Assembly (NCBI GenBank): GCA_900290255.1
Contig: OMOD01000141.1
Coordinates: 870-64,869, forward strand
Reading direction: 5' to 3'
Source: Candidatus Sulfotelmatobacter kueseliae
GTDB taxonomy: Bacteria > Acidobacteriota > Terriglobia > Terriglobales > Acidobacteriaceae
Length of the DNA: 64,000 nucleotides
The stretch's first letter is position 1. Each line of letters opens with the position of its first letter. Position numbers and translations under genes: made by a program. The notes beneath the pieces are model-generated. The model was not told the DNA's origin, did no database searches, and saw only the letters and a program-made list of their open reading frames with translations. Below, in pieces: positions 52,214-61,243 of the stretch.

Positions 52214-55200
52214 CTACCAATAAAGCTTCAGCGCCAGTTGCAGTTGGCGCGGGGCGTTACAGGTGTAGAAGATCTTGCCAAAATTCTGATCCCCAAAGCC
52301 TGTGTCCGGTCCGCAGAACTGCGGGTGATTGGAGGCATTGAAGGCCTCGAAGCGAAACTCCAGCCGCATCCCTTCGCGAATCCCGCCCATGGCGAATTCT
52401 TTGAAGACGGATAGATCCGCGTTTTCAGCTCCGGGGTTGCGCACCGCACCCCAGGCGCGAGGAGCGTTGCCCAGCGTGTAGTCGTTTGGCTGCGCAAAGA
52501 ACGCGCTGCCATCGGCGCTTGTGAAATATTGATTTATCCAGTCTGAGTCCTTGCCGCCGGCACGATGCGGCAGGCCGATGATGTTCGGGCGCATCGGTCC
52601 GTACGTAGGAAGGGTGTTGTACGAATACAACGCTGGATTGATGGGCCGCCCGCTGTTGAAGCGCCAGATGCCATTGGTGCGCCATCCGCCCACGAAGGCG
52701 TTGAGCACGGAGTTCATTCCTCCTCCAATCCACTTGCCGCGCCCGATGGGAAGTTCGTAGGTATAACTGAACTGCAGCACCTGTGGTATGTCGAAGGAGG
52801 ACAGACTCCACTCTCCACTGGGATTGTTGGGATTTTGCAGGCTGGCGAAGCTTCCCAGCCAAATGTTGTTGGTGCTGGTCAGGGAAGCGTCGTCCATGGA
52901 CTTGGAGAGCGTATAAGTCGCCAGGAACTCGAGGCCATGCGAGAAACGTTTCTCCGCGCGGATTTGCAAGGCGCTATAAAAAGCGTTGGCGATGGGAGGC
53001 TCGTCGCCGCTGAACCCGTAGGTGAATTGCGGATAAGGCACCATCAACTGATCTTCCGGCACAGTAAGATTTGCCAAAAGCGGATTGGTCGGGTCGGTAA
53101 TCAGTTGTGATGCATTGGAGAGCGTGGGATCAGTAAAGGGATTCGTGACATAGTTGTAAATAAGGCATTTCACAGTGAGGGTGGCCGTACAGGGGTCGGA
53201 AGTTTGGACGGGCAGACTCTCTACCCAGGAGCCCAAGTGGTTCAGGCTCCCAGCGTTGGCAAAGTACAGGTGTGTGCCTTTCTTACCGATGTAGGACACG
53301 TCCAGCACCATGTTCCCTGGCATCTGTTGTTGAACACCCAGGCTCCAGCTCTGTTCGTTCGGCACCTTGTTGCTGATGTAACGGATGGGACCGTAGCCGA
53401 AATAGCCGACATCATTCATCAGGCCCAGGCTGCTGCCCGGCGGCTTAAGCGGGCCATAGGGATACGGATTGCTCATGCGTGCCGCGGGCGTGGCTCCGTC
53501 ACCCTGGAACGATGCAACCAGGTTCGTGACCTCGTCGAAACCCTGCTGGCCAACGCCCGACGTCCCGGCCACGGCTCCCCTCCAGGCCGAGAAATAGATG
53601 CCATAGCCGCCGCGGATAACCATCTTGGGAAACAGCTTATAAGCAAAGCCGAAGCGCGGTTGATAGTTGTTGTAGGAGGGAGCGTAGGAATAGCGGTCGT
53701 TGGAATTGGCAAACCGCTCGCCGCCCAAGAGGTTTTGGCCGTTGAGGGTAATGGGGGATATCGCTTTGGGATCGAGCCAGTTCAGCTCGTTGTGCCGCTC
53801 GGTGCGGGGCATAACCACTTCGTAGCGCAATCCCAGATTCAGCGTCAGCTTGTCGCTCGTCTTCCAGTTATCCTGAACGAATCCGCCAGCCTCGAAATTC
53901 TGGCTGGCCACCGAATTGGGGATCTCGTACTGGCCATAGCTGTTCGGTTGGGCACCGATCAGGAAGGTCGCCATGGCGTCCCCGCCGACGGGAAGGCAGT
54001 TCGATCCGCATCCCGGGTACTGGTAGTTCGATGTTCCGGTCTGATCGAAGTAGTTGGTCCCGCCGGGGGCGTAGTTAGGTTGCGTATAGTTAAGCCGGTG
54101 CAGGCGGCCCTCAGCACCGAACTTCAATTCGTGCGTGCCTTTTATCCAGCTCACAGTCCCGATCAGATGGTGTGTTTCCTGACCCAGTTTGCCGTAGGTC
54201 CAGGGATTGGTGCCGATGGCGTAGTACGAGGCGGAGGCGTAGTTGCCGCCGACACTGACTGCCGGAAACCAGTTGTAGCCGGAATCCTTCATATACTGCG
54301 GTTCACCGAGGGCGTCCACGGGGGATATGTTCTTGTAGGTGCTGGGCACTCCGGCGTAAAAATAAGTGCCGCGCGACAGACCGTAGGAGACCGTCAACAG
54401 CGTCTTGGGGCTAAAGGTGTGTGTGTCGTTGAGCGCGAACATATGTGCGCCGCCAGTGGTGGGACCGCTGCTGCAAGGATCGGCGGCGTTGCCGAAGCAG
54501 TTAAAGGAACCTGAATCGCTGTAGTTGCGGGAGTATTTGCCGCTCATCAGATTCTTCTGGTTGAAGCGGTAGTCAATTTTCAGGTCCCACTGGTCGCTGC
54601 GGCTCCTCACTGATCCCGAGTCCACGCGGTTGACATAGGGATTGTAGTTCCCATTGTTCACGTTGACGTTGGGTTCCGGATAGTAGTTCATCAACTTTTG
54701 GGCGACCGGGTCGATCAGATTTCCCGGACCGGTGGGCAGGCGGTAAGGAGCACCAGATGGATTCTTCGCCAGAACAAAGTTGCCGGGGTGGTTGGCGTCG
54801 ACCGTGCTTGTGTAGCTGCCGAGATCGTTGAAGGGGATAGGTACGTTGCGCATCACGAGGCCCGCGGTCTGGTTTATGTAGCCGGAGTACGGATCCCAGA
54901 GCTGGCCTGCGGGATCGGAACAAATGCCGTTCGCATCGAACGACGCACCCGGCACAGGCCCGTTGGGACCATCCCCGCCGCAGAGTTCGCCGAAATTGCC
55001 CGCCCGCTCGGCGTCGCTGGGGACACCGTAGAAGACAGGCCCTGCCTGGCTATCCTCACGCACACCTTCGTAGTCGAAGAAGAAGAATGTCTTGTTCTTG
55101 AAGATTGGCCCACCGACTGTTCCCCCAAAATTGCTGCGGCGCAGCGCGGGAATAGGGATTCCCTGCTGGTTGTTAAACCAGCTGTTCGCGTCTGTCTTGT

Positions 55201-56059
55201 AATAGCGCTGAAACTCGTACAAGCCTCCGTGAAAGTCGTTGGTGCCCGAGCGCGTAACCATGTTGACGATGGTTGCTCCGCTGAAACCGTATTCGGAGCT
55301 GAAATTCGTTTCCTGCACGTTGAATTCTTCGACGGCATCAACCGAGGGCGTGTAGGTATCCACGCGGATGCCGCTGTTCTGCTCGTAATTCGTAGTGGTC
55401 ACTCCATCCATCAGAATGTCCGCGGTGGCGTTGCGCGTGCCGTTCGAAATAAAGTTGTTGGCCGAGCAACCGATGCATGAGGCATCCACTTCCGTAACGC
55501 CGGGCGCGAGAAATGCCAGACCCCAAACGTCGCGGCCGTTCAAAGGAAGGTCGTTGATGAACTTCCGATCCACCACCTGCCCGGTGGTCGCATCCTGGGT
55601 GGCCAGCAAGGGGGCCTCGGCAGAAACATTCACCGTTTCTTTTCCGGCACCAACCTGCAGGACAAAGTCCGCTGATACGTTTTGACCCACGTCCACGCGA
55701 ATGCCGCCGCGAGACTCATTCTTGAATCCAGTCATCTTGACGGAGAGCCGATAGGTCGCCGGCGGGACGCTACGGAAAAGATAGCGGCCGCTGGCATCCG
55801 TCGTGGCGGTAAAGGAAAAGCCTCTTTCCTCGTCCACCAGCGTGACGGTTGCTCCCGCGATCATTGCTCCCGATGAGTCCTTCACAACGCCGGTCACCGA
55901 TCCGGCATAGAGTTGGGCGTGCGCCGGAGTAGCGAACGCCACTAATAGGACCACCGCCATGAGGGCCGATAGTATGAAGCCACCGTCAACGGGAAGGATC
56001 GAGGCCCTCTGCCAACTGCGGTCCCGGGATACGACATTCGACGTAGTAATTGCGGTCAT
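52214..56059 (-). CDS. TonB-dependent receptor, Oar-like, with carboxypeptidase-regulatory N-domain
   Basis: Outer-membrane receptor of 1281 residues. Seen: signal MAVVLLVAFATPAHAQ; a CarboxypepD_reg/Cna-B-like domain (SVTGVVKDSSGAMIAGATVTL quoted in part) at ~50-140; plug domain with NDLPLNGRDVWGLAFLAPGV and VQETNFSSEYGFSGATIVNMVTR (in part); then a long beta-barrel rich in aromatic strands ending in RQLQLALKLYW, a terminal aromatic as in barrel proteins. AAGGAG precedes ATG 56059. Such receptors are greatly expanded in Acidobacteriota and thought to import oligosaccharides or large complexes. It follows a secreted glycosidase-like gene on the same strand, suggesting a paired uptake locus. 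Confidence 0.92.
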   Translation of the reverse strand: MTAITTSNVVSRDRSWQRASILPVDGGFILSALMAVVLLVAFATPAHAQLYAGSVTGVVKDSSGAMIAGATVTLVDEERGFSFTATTDASGRYLFRSVPPATYRLSVKMTGFKNESRGGIRVDVGQNVSADFVLQVGAGKETVNVSAEAPLLATQDATTGQVVDRKFINDLPLNGRDVWGLAFLAPGVTEVDASCIGCSANNFISNGTRNATADILMDGVTTTNYEQNSGIRVDTYTPSVDAVEEFNVQETNFSSEYGFSGATIVNMVTRSGTNDFHGGLYEFQRYYKTDANSWFNNQQGIPIPALRRSNFGGTVGGPIFKNKTFFFFDYEGVREDSQAGPVFYGVPSDAERAGNFGELCGGDGPNGPVPGASFDANGICSDPAGQLWDPYSGYINQTAGLVMRNVPIPFNDLGSYTSTVDANHPGNFVLAKNPSGAPYRLPTGPGNLIDPVAQKLMNYYPEPNVNVNNGNYNPYVNRVDSGSVRSRSDQWDLKIDYRFNQKNLMSGKYSRNYSDSGSFNCFGNAADPCSSGPTTGGAHMFALNDTHTFSPKTLLTVSYGLSRGTYFYAGVPSTYKNISPVDALGEPQYMKDSGYNWFPAVSVGGNYASASYYAIGTNPWTYGKLGQETHHLIGTVSWIKGTHELKFGAEGRLHRLNYTQPNYAPGGTNYFDQTGTSNYQYPGCGSNCLPVGGDAMATFLIGAQPNSYGQYEIPNSVASQNFEAGGFVQDNWKTSDKLTLNLGLRYEVVMPRTERHNELNWLDPKAISPITLNGQNLLGGERFANSNDRYSYAPSYNNYQPRFGFAYKLFPKMVIRGGYGIYFSAWRGAVAGTSGVGQQGFDEVTNLVASFQGDGATPAARMSNPYPYGPLKPPGSSLGLMNDVGYFGYGPIRYISNKVPNEQSWSLGVQQQMPGNMVLDVSYIGKKGTHLYFANAGSLNHLGSWVESLPVQTSDPCTATLTVKCLIYNYVTNPFTDPTLSNASQLITDPTNPLLANLTVPEDQLMVPYPQFTYGFSGDEPPIANAFYSALQIRAEKRFSHGLEFLATYTLSKSMDDASLTSTNNIWLGSFASLQNPNNPSGEWSLSSFDIPQVLQFSYTYELPIGRGKWIGGGMNSVLNAFVGGWRTNGIWRFNSGRPINPALYSYNTLPTYGPMRPNIIGLPHRAGGKDSDWINQYFTSADGSAFFAQPNDYTLGNAPRAWGAVRNPGAENADLSVFKEFAMGGIREGMRLEFRFEAFNASNHPQFCGPDTGFGDQNFGKIFYTCNAPRQLQLALKLYW

Positions 56060-56176
56060 CGCGGGTCTCCTTGTTTCTCCAAACTCGTTTTATGTTTTTC
56101 GCCAATTACGCGCAAGCTGGCGAGCCCACGCACGGTGTAAAGGCACCGCCGGCTGCTCGTGCCACGCTGACAATCC

Positions 56177-57316
56177 TTACTTCTGGTTCTTCAATGCCGC
56201 ATCGATCGTGCTCCACAATGACCCGGAAGCGGGATCGTAAGGAACCATGTCGATGGCAAACTCCCAATAGAATCCACCGCCTACCCAGTTCGGAACGTTG
56301 GGATGAACGGCATAAGTTCTGCTGATCAGATCCTTGATGACCGACTCGTCCGCAGGCCTGGAGTCTGACCATCCGAACTCGGAGAACCCCAACTTGGCGT
56401 TTGGAAACAGCGCGGCCAGTTGGGTGAAAACCTGCTGCCAGTCGGGCCTGATTCCGTTGCAATCCAATTCGTAATAGCTCACCAGCACGTAATCCAGCCC
56501 AGTCTTCATGCGTGCCGGGACGTGATCGTTCACCCAACCGAACATCTCGTTGGCAGCGGGCCTGACACACGGCGTGTTGTAGTAAAGCGTCAACTCTGTG
56601 ACTCTGCCCTGGGATTTTAGGTAGTCGTAGGTGTCCGTCATCTTGGTCACAACATCCGCCTGCGAGGTGGTTTTCACCGACGCCTGTGGCACGCACTCTT
56701 CCGTGGTACCGAAGAGCCACTCCCCGTTGATTTCATTACCCACTTCCCAGATGTCGACGACCTTGCCCAGCGTGTTCACGTAACCCTTGAAGCGGTTGAG
56801 GTACTCAGCCGGCGTGAAGCATTTCATGTAGAAGGAATCTACGGGCTGGCCGAGAACAGGTCCTGCGCCTCGAATCTGCGTGGTGGCGTCGAGGTACGAA
56901 TTCGCGGAAAAGGAGCCGTTCTTATTTCCCGGCGCATAGACGATCCGGGTAGTCGGTGTTACTGAGAGATGGCCTAGCGATGGGAGCAACTTCTTGAGGA
57001 AGACGTCGTCTCGAATGTCGTTGCGATCGTCCACGGTGACGCCGTGAATGGGCACGGATATTGCGGTCTGCGCCGGAGAAATGGCGCGGCCCAGGAGGAG
57101 AAGCAAAACAAGGCAACAAATCCAGAGTGCAGGCCGATCCCGCCATTGCGAGTGCCTGTATCTGCCGCGCAACGAGGCGCCGGCGCACCGGCTGTTTCCA
57201 CCGGCCGTGGCGGAGTAACACAACAGGGCGAGGAGTGAGGCTACGGCGCTGCGCATGAACCAGAACACGCCGCAGAGAACTCGAGGCGAAGTTCGGCACC
57301 CGTTGGCGGCGGACAT
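56177..57316 (-). CDS. Secreted glycosidase-like TIM-barrel protein (clan GH-A-like)
   Basis: Seen: a TIM-barrel-like body with two glutamates in positions typical of clan GH-A: IWEVGNEINGEW (acid/base) and LGFSEFGWSD (nucleophile), plus WVGGGFYWEFAID. No exact GH family can be named. The mature part begins near the hydrophobic segment LWICCLVLLLLLGRAISPAQ, which looks like the true signal peptide. ATG 57316 follows GGAGGGG and is a reasonable start, but it leaves ~70 odd residues before that segment, so a downstream non-ATG start is possible; the track start is 57430. It lies 117 bases upstream of the receptor gene. Confidence 0.7.
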   Translation of the reverse strand: MSAANGCRTSPRVLCGVFWFMRSAVASLLALLCYSATAGGNSRCAGASLRGRYRHSQWRDRPALWICCLVLLLLLGRAISPAQTAISVPIHGVTVDDRNDIRDDVFLKKLLPSLGHLSVTPTTRIVYAPGNKNGSFSANSYLDATTQIRGAGPVLGQPVDSFYMKCFTPAEYLNRFKGYVNTLGKVVDIWEVGNEINGEWLFGTTEECVPQASVKTTSQADVVTKMTDTYDYLKSQGRVTELTLYYNTPCVRPAANEMFGWVNDHVPARMKTGLDYVLVSYYELDCNGIRPDWQQVFTQLAALFPNAKLGFSEFGWSDSRPADESVIKDLISRTYAVHPNVPNWVGGGFYWEFAIDMVPYDPASGSLWSTIDAALKNQK

Positions 57317-57522
57317 GAGGTGGCCCCTCCAATTGGGGCGCCTTTGTTTCAACGGCAATACAAACCTCTTATGCACATATGGTGTCAAGACATATTTTTG
57401 TCGGTGTCGACTCTGGCCAATTCGGAACATTGTCTATAACTTATTGCAGGGACTGCATGTTGTTGGGTTTTCGTATGGTGGGGGGACGTCCACACCCGAG
57501 GGCCAGGCGGGAAGTCCTGCAA

Positions 57523-57538
57523 ACATTGCATACAATGT
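57523..57538. promoter_or_regulatory. GntR-type operator-like palindrome
   Basis: ACATTG-CATA-CAATGT has perfect six-base arms, and the core TTGCATACAA resembles the TTGTATACAA-like operators of FadR/UxuR-subfamily GntR regulators of sugar-acid genes. It sits 33 bases before the SDR remnant and about 200 bases before the divergent glycosidase gene. No regulator gene is nearby. Confidence 0.45.
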
Positions 57539-57570
57539 ACCAATGTCGACCGCCGACCCTTCGCCGGCGT

Positions 57571-57734
57571 GCGGCAAGGTACACATCCTGGTCAATGCGG
57601 CTGGCATCACGAAACGCGCGCTCGAAGAACTGATCGGAGCGGCAGTTTTCCTGGCCTCGGATGCCGCCAGTTTTGTCACCGGCGCCGTGTTGCCCGTGGA
57701 TGGCGGTGTGCTGGCCAGCGGCGTCAATCAGTAA
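57571..57734 (+). pseudogene. Short-chain dehydrogenase remnant with internal deletion (KduD-like)
   Basis: The frame joins two separate SDR pieces: GKVHILVNAAGITKR (the NAG structural motif, normally about residue 80-95) is followed at once by LEELIGAAVFLASDAASFVTG and AVLPVDGGVLASGVNQ, the extreme C-terminus of the gluconate 5-dehydrogenase/KduD group. The N-terminal NAD-binding TGxxxGIG and the catalytic Ser-Tyr-Lys region (about 100 residues) are missing. The frame is still open, suggesting a fairly recent deletion. The adjacent KDG kinase and KDPG aldolase genes fit a former role in sugar-acid metabolism. Confidence 0.8.
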
Positions 57735-57769
57735 TGCGTTTCTGAAATGCGTTTCTGACTCGCTTGAGA

Positions 57770-58441
57770 TCAAAGCGCCTTTTTCTCGGGCAACGCTGCC
57801 CGCGCGGAAGCGACAGCCTGCGCCAACTCACGCGCACCCGATGTGATCTTCTCCAAATTCCCGGCACGCAACGCTGCCGTATCCACCAGATCTGCACCCA
57901 CGCCCAGGGCGAAGGCTCCGGCCGCAATGAACTCGCCGGCGTTGGCCGCGTTTACGCCTCCAGTCGGAATCAATGACGCGTTGGGAAACGGAGCTTTCAG
58001 GGACCGCAAGTACTTGGCGCCTCCCACATTCCCGCAAGGGAAGATCTTCACCAGCCGCGCGCCATGATCGTGAGCATTCATGAGTTCGGTTGGAGTCAGC
58101 GCCCCCGGAATGGCTAATTTCGCGCAGGTTTGCGCAACCGAGAGAACCGAAGTCGCCAAACCCGGGCTTACGAGGAACTCAGCTCCGGCCCGGATGCACA
58201 ACTCGGCCTGTTCGGCAGTAGTCACGGTCCCGGCTCCAATTAGCACCTTGCCTTCGTACTGCTGCGCTACCTCGCGGATCACCGACATCGCATTCGGAAC
58301 AGTCATGGTGATTTCGACAACTGGAATCCCGCCGGCGCAGATGGCCTGGACGGCGCGCATTGCTTCATCGATGGTCGATGCCCGGACTACGGGGACGATT
58401 CCGATTTCTCCGATCCTGCGAATCACATCGTCAATGGTCAT
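57770..58441 (-). CDS. eda: KDPG/KHG aldolase
   Basis: Class I aldolase cleaving 2-keto-3-deoxy-6-phosphogluconate to pyruvate and glyceraldehyde 3-phosphate. Seen: VPVVRAST, Glu43 in GIPVVEITMTVP, IGAGTV, SPGLATSV, TPTE at 116-119, Schiff-base Lys132 in ARLVKIFPCG, and phosphate loop PTGGVNAANAGEFIAAGA. Length 223 is typical. ATG 58441 starts 40 bases after the KDG kinase stop; these two genes plus the DUF4380 gene form a same-strand operon. Confidence 0.94.
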   Translation of the reverse strand: MTIDDVIRRIGEIGIVPVVRASTIDEAMRAVQAICAGGIPVVEITMTVPNAMSVIREVAQQYEGKVLIGAGTVTTAEQAELCIRAGAEFLVSPGLATSVLSVAQTCAKLAIPGALTPTELMNAHDHGARLVKIFPCGNVGGAKYLRSLKAPFPNASLIPTGGVNAANAGEFIAAGAFALGVGADLVDTAALRAGNLEKITSGARELAQAVASARAALPEKKAL

Positions 58442-58481
58442 AATGTTCCCAGCCTGCGTAATAACCGGCTGCCGGCTTCTC

Positions 58482-59582
58482 TCAGCGCTCGATCCGCGCG
58501 GTCTTTGATGTCATGGCCTGCATGACTTCAGCGAGCGTTGCCATGGTGGTGTCGCCCGGCGTGGTCATTGCCAGGGCGCCATGCGCGGCCCCGCATTCGA
58601 CCGACCACCGCGGGTCTTTGCCCGACAGGAATCCGTAGATCAATCCTGAAGCAAAGGAGTCGCCGCCGCCCACGCGATCATAGATCTCCAAATTTTCGCG
58701 CACCGGCGCGTCGTAGAACTTGCCATCGTAATAACAGAGCGCTCCCCAGTCGTTCAGCGTGGCAGTCTTCGCATGACGAAGAGTAGTCGCAATCACGGCC
58801 AGCGACGGATACTCCTTCACAACGTTTTCAATCATCTGCTTGAACCCGGCTGCCTCCAGCCGGGAGTGATGTTCGTCCAAGCCGGAGACCGAAAAGCCCA
58901 GCGCGGCCGTGAAGTCCTCCTCGTTGCCCAGCATCACGTCGACCAGAGGCGCCAGACGGCGGTTCGTCTCCTGAGCCTTCGCTTTTCCACCGATCGACTT
59001 CCAGAGCGAAGCACGGTAGTTCAAATCGCAGGAGACAACCGTGCCAGCGCGCTTAGCCGCTTCCATAGCTTCGCAGGCCACAAGCGGCGTGGTTTCGGAA
59101 AGCGCGCAGAAAATTCCTCCGGTATGAAACCAGCGTGCTCCATCCTTGGAAAAAATCTGATCCCAATCGATTTCGCCCGGCTTCAGCTGCGAGATAGCGG
59201 TGTGGCCGCGATCGGAGCAGCCGAGCGCAGGACGTATGCCAAATCCGCGTTCGGTAAAATTCAATCCGTTGCGCACGGTGCGCCCGACTCCATCAAAAGG
59301 CACCCAGCGGACATACTTCTGGCTAACTCCCCCTTGCAGCATGAGGTCTTCGACGAGACGGCCGACGGAGTTATCCGCGAGGGCGGTGACGATGGCCGTT
59401 TCCATTCCGAAGCAGCGCCGAAGGCCGCGGGCCACGTTGTATTCGCCGCCGCCCTCCCAGGCGCGGAAATGACGTGTGTTGGAAATGCGCTCGTCGCCTG
59501 GATCGAGGCGCAGCATGACTTCTCCCAGGCTGACCATATCCCACATGCAGTCGTGTTTTGCTTTGATGTTCAGTTTCGCCAT
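58482..59582 (-). CDS. kdgK: 2-keto-3-deoxygluconate kinase (PfkB family)
   Basis: Ribokinase-fold sugar kinase that makes KDPG for the adjacent aldolase. Seen: VSLGEVMLRLDPGD, GGGEYNVARGLRRCFG (substrate-binding GG), GIFCALSE, CDLNYRASLWKS, LGNEEDFTAALGF, and the PfkB C-terminal signature YDRVGGGDSFASGLIYG with catalytic Asp. The kinase begins 15 bases after the DUF4380 gene ends. At 366 residues it is slightly longer than usual (about 310-340) because of inserts. Assignment as KDG kinase rests on motif pattern plus the neighbouring eda. Confidence 0.88.
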   Translation of the reverse strand: MAKLNIKAKHDCMWDMVSLGEVMLRLDPGDERISNTRHFRAWEGGGEYNVARGLRRCFGMETAIVTALADNSVGRLVEDLMLQGGVSQKYVRWVPFDGVGRTVRNGLNFTERGFGIRPALGCSDRGHTAISQLKPGEIDWDQIFSKDGARWFHTGGIFCALSETTPLVACEAMEAAKRAGTVVSCDLNYRASLWKSIGGKAKAQETNRRLAPLVDVMLGNEEDFTAALGFSVSGLDEHHSRLEAAGFKQMIENVVKEYPSLAVIATTLRHAKTATLNDWGALCYYDGKFYDAPVRENLEIYDRVGGGDSFASGLIYGFLSGKDPRWSVECGAAHGALAMTTPGDTTMATLAEVMQAMTSKTARIER

Positions 59583-59596
59583 GATTTGGTCGTTTG

Positions 59597-61048
59597 CTAC
59601 TGGGTAACTTCAGCCTCGCTCAAGACACCAAGGTCCGCGCCCTGCTCATCATCGAGCTGCAAGGAGACGCGAACTACTTTGGGAGCTACCTGAATCGTCT
59701 GGTTCAGTTGCACGGTATGCAGCGGATCCACCAGGCCCAGATTCATGTGCTGCTCCACGCCGCTCGTATCGTAAAACCGGGCGCTCAGCTTCCCCGGGAA
59801 AAAGACGCCAAACTTGCCTGCGAGCCGTATTCCGTCTGATTCGAGGACCGCGGTCAGCGAAATCTCAACCACTCCAGCCGACCCCACATATTTCAGGTTC
59901 TTGTCCGCACGCACCGGGTACCACTTGGTATCAAATGCGGAAGAAGCTCCCGGTTCCAGGCGAATCATTGGGCTGTTGAGCTCTGCCTCCATATAGTACG
60001 GCGCGCGCTGCGGATCGGAAGAGCGAAGCCGGGGCATGCCGCTAGCGTCCAGTTCGAGTGCCCCGCCGTTCTTGTAGAAGATGACCGATGCCCGCCCCGG
60101 ATATCCGGCATCCTTGACGTAGTGGAATTTTTCAATCATGCCGAATTGCGAGGAATCATCCACGACCGCAATCCAACCCGCATCGGAGTCGAGCCAGACT
60201 TCGTTTTCCAGATACAGCCAGTGCAGAGTGAACCAACCGTCTTTGACGGAAAACGAAGGGTCGTCCGCCAGGCCGGCGCGCACCAGATAACCGTCAACGA
60301 AGGCACTCTGCGGGTTTGTGGGTGCGAACGCCCAGAAATCGTGGTTGTACCGCGTTCTGTCTTGTGTGTCAGCAGTGTCGTATTGGGTCACCGACTGAAC
60401 CGACCAGCGGATGGGGTGGTCGCTGGCATTCTTCATTTCCGCGTGGAACGAAATCTCCGGCGAAGAAGTGCCGATGGCAATCTCGCGCGAATACTGCAGT
60501 CCCGTAGATAAATCCGACGGACCTTCGAGGCGAACGGTGCATGCAGTTTTCTCTAAGACAATGCGGAAACTGTATTCGCCGTCGTCAAGCACATCCGACA
60601 CCGGCCCCGGCCAGTGCTCCGCGTCGCCCTGGCCCTCCGGCAGCGGCCACAGCTTGTCGCCGCCGTAGTTGATCCAGTGAGCTGTCTTGGCGGCTGCCGC
60701 GGGAGGAATGTACTGTCCCTTGTACCGGGCATTCACGAAGAGATAATCGTGTTCGCCGAATTTAACCTGCATCACCCGTCCGCCGAGTTGAGGCACGATG
60801 ATCACATGAACCCATTCATTGAATAGCTCTTGGGCTTTCCATCCCTCATAGTCAACAGCTTGCACTTGGCAGCCCTTGGGCGATGCGGCCGGAGGCAGCG
60901 CCCAGGCCCCTTTCGTGATGAACTGAATCAGCAACGCGAAAATGGTGATCCGCAGAATTGCCGTGATCAATCGGGACATGGATTGAAGTCTCTCAGATCT
61001 CTTGACCGCTTCCACCAGCGACTTGAATTGCTCGATGACGGTGTACAT
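59597..61048 (-). CDS. Secreted DUF4380 protein (aldose-epimerase-like fold)
   Basis: ATG 61048 is the start, preceded by AAGGAG; the track ORF begins 214 codons earlier and runs across the divergent gene. The N-terminus has a positively charged stretch then a hydrophobic signal/anchor ITAILRITIFALLIQFITKGAWA. The domain begins with HVIIVPQLGGRVMQVKFGEHDYLFVN (in part), the GGR-containing opening of DUF4380, and reads as an all-beta, galactose-mutarotase-like fold. Biochemical activity is unknown. First gene of the kdgK-eda operon, suggesting a role in handling a sugar or oligosaccharide feeding that route (inference). Confidence 0.8.
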   Translation of the reverse strand: MYTVIEQFKSLVEAVKRSERLQSMSRLITAILRITIFALLIQFITKGAWALPPAASPKGCQVQAVDYEGWKAQELFNEWVHVIIVPQLGGRVMQVKFGEHDYLFVNARYKGQYIPPAAAAKTAHWINYGGDKLWPLPEGQGDAEHWPGPVSDVLDDGEYSFRIVLEKTACTVRLEGPSDLSTGLQYSREIAIGTSSPEISFHAEMKNASDHPIRWSVQSVTQYDTADTQDRTRYNHDFWAFAPTNPQSAFVDGYLVRAGLADDPSFSVKDGWFTLHWLYLENEVWLDSDAGWIAVVDDSSQFGMIEKFHYVKDAGYPGRASVIFYKNGGALELDASGMPRLRSSDPQRAPYYMEAELNSPMIRLEPGASSAFDTKWYPVRADKNLKYVGSAGVVEISLTAVLESDGIRLAGKFGVFFPGKLSARFYDTSGVEQHMNLGLVDPLHTVQLNQTIQVAPKVVRVSLQLDDEQGADLGVLSEAEVTQ

Positions 61049-61243
61049 GGAATGCTCCTTATAATCGATCTGCTGGGCCAGAGCAAGCACGGGCTGAGCC
61101 TGCGCTCTCGGCACGACGTCGGCCGTTTCAAACCGCGTGGCATTGAGAGAATGTGAACCAGGCCGTAGAATCGGTCGTTGCATCAGGCGGAGATTCGACG
61201 GACGCTTCATGAGTGTTCGTATTCTTCGTCCAGGAGGGATCAC

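Noticed and set aside
57255-57734. Track ORF of 159 residues taken as a whole SDR protein
   Set aside because: Only the last ~55 residues match SDR sequence; the first part is intergenic DNA containing a palindrome, so I call only the remnant.
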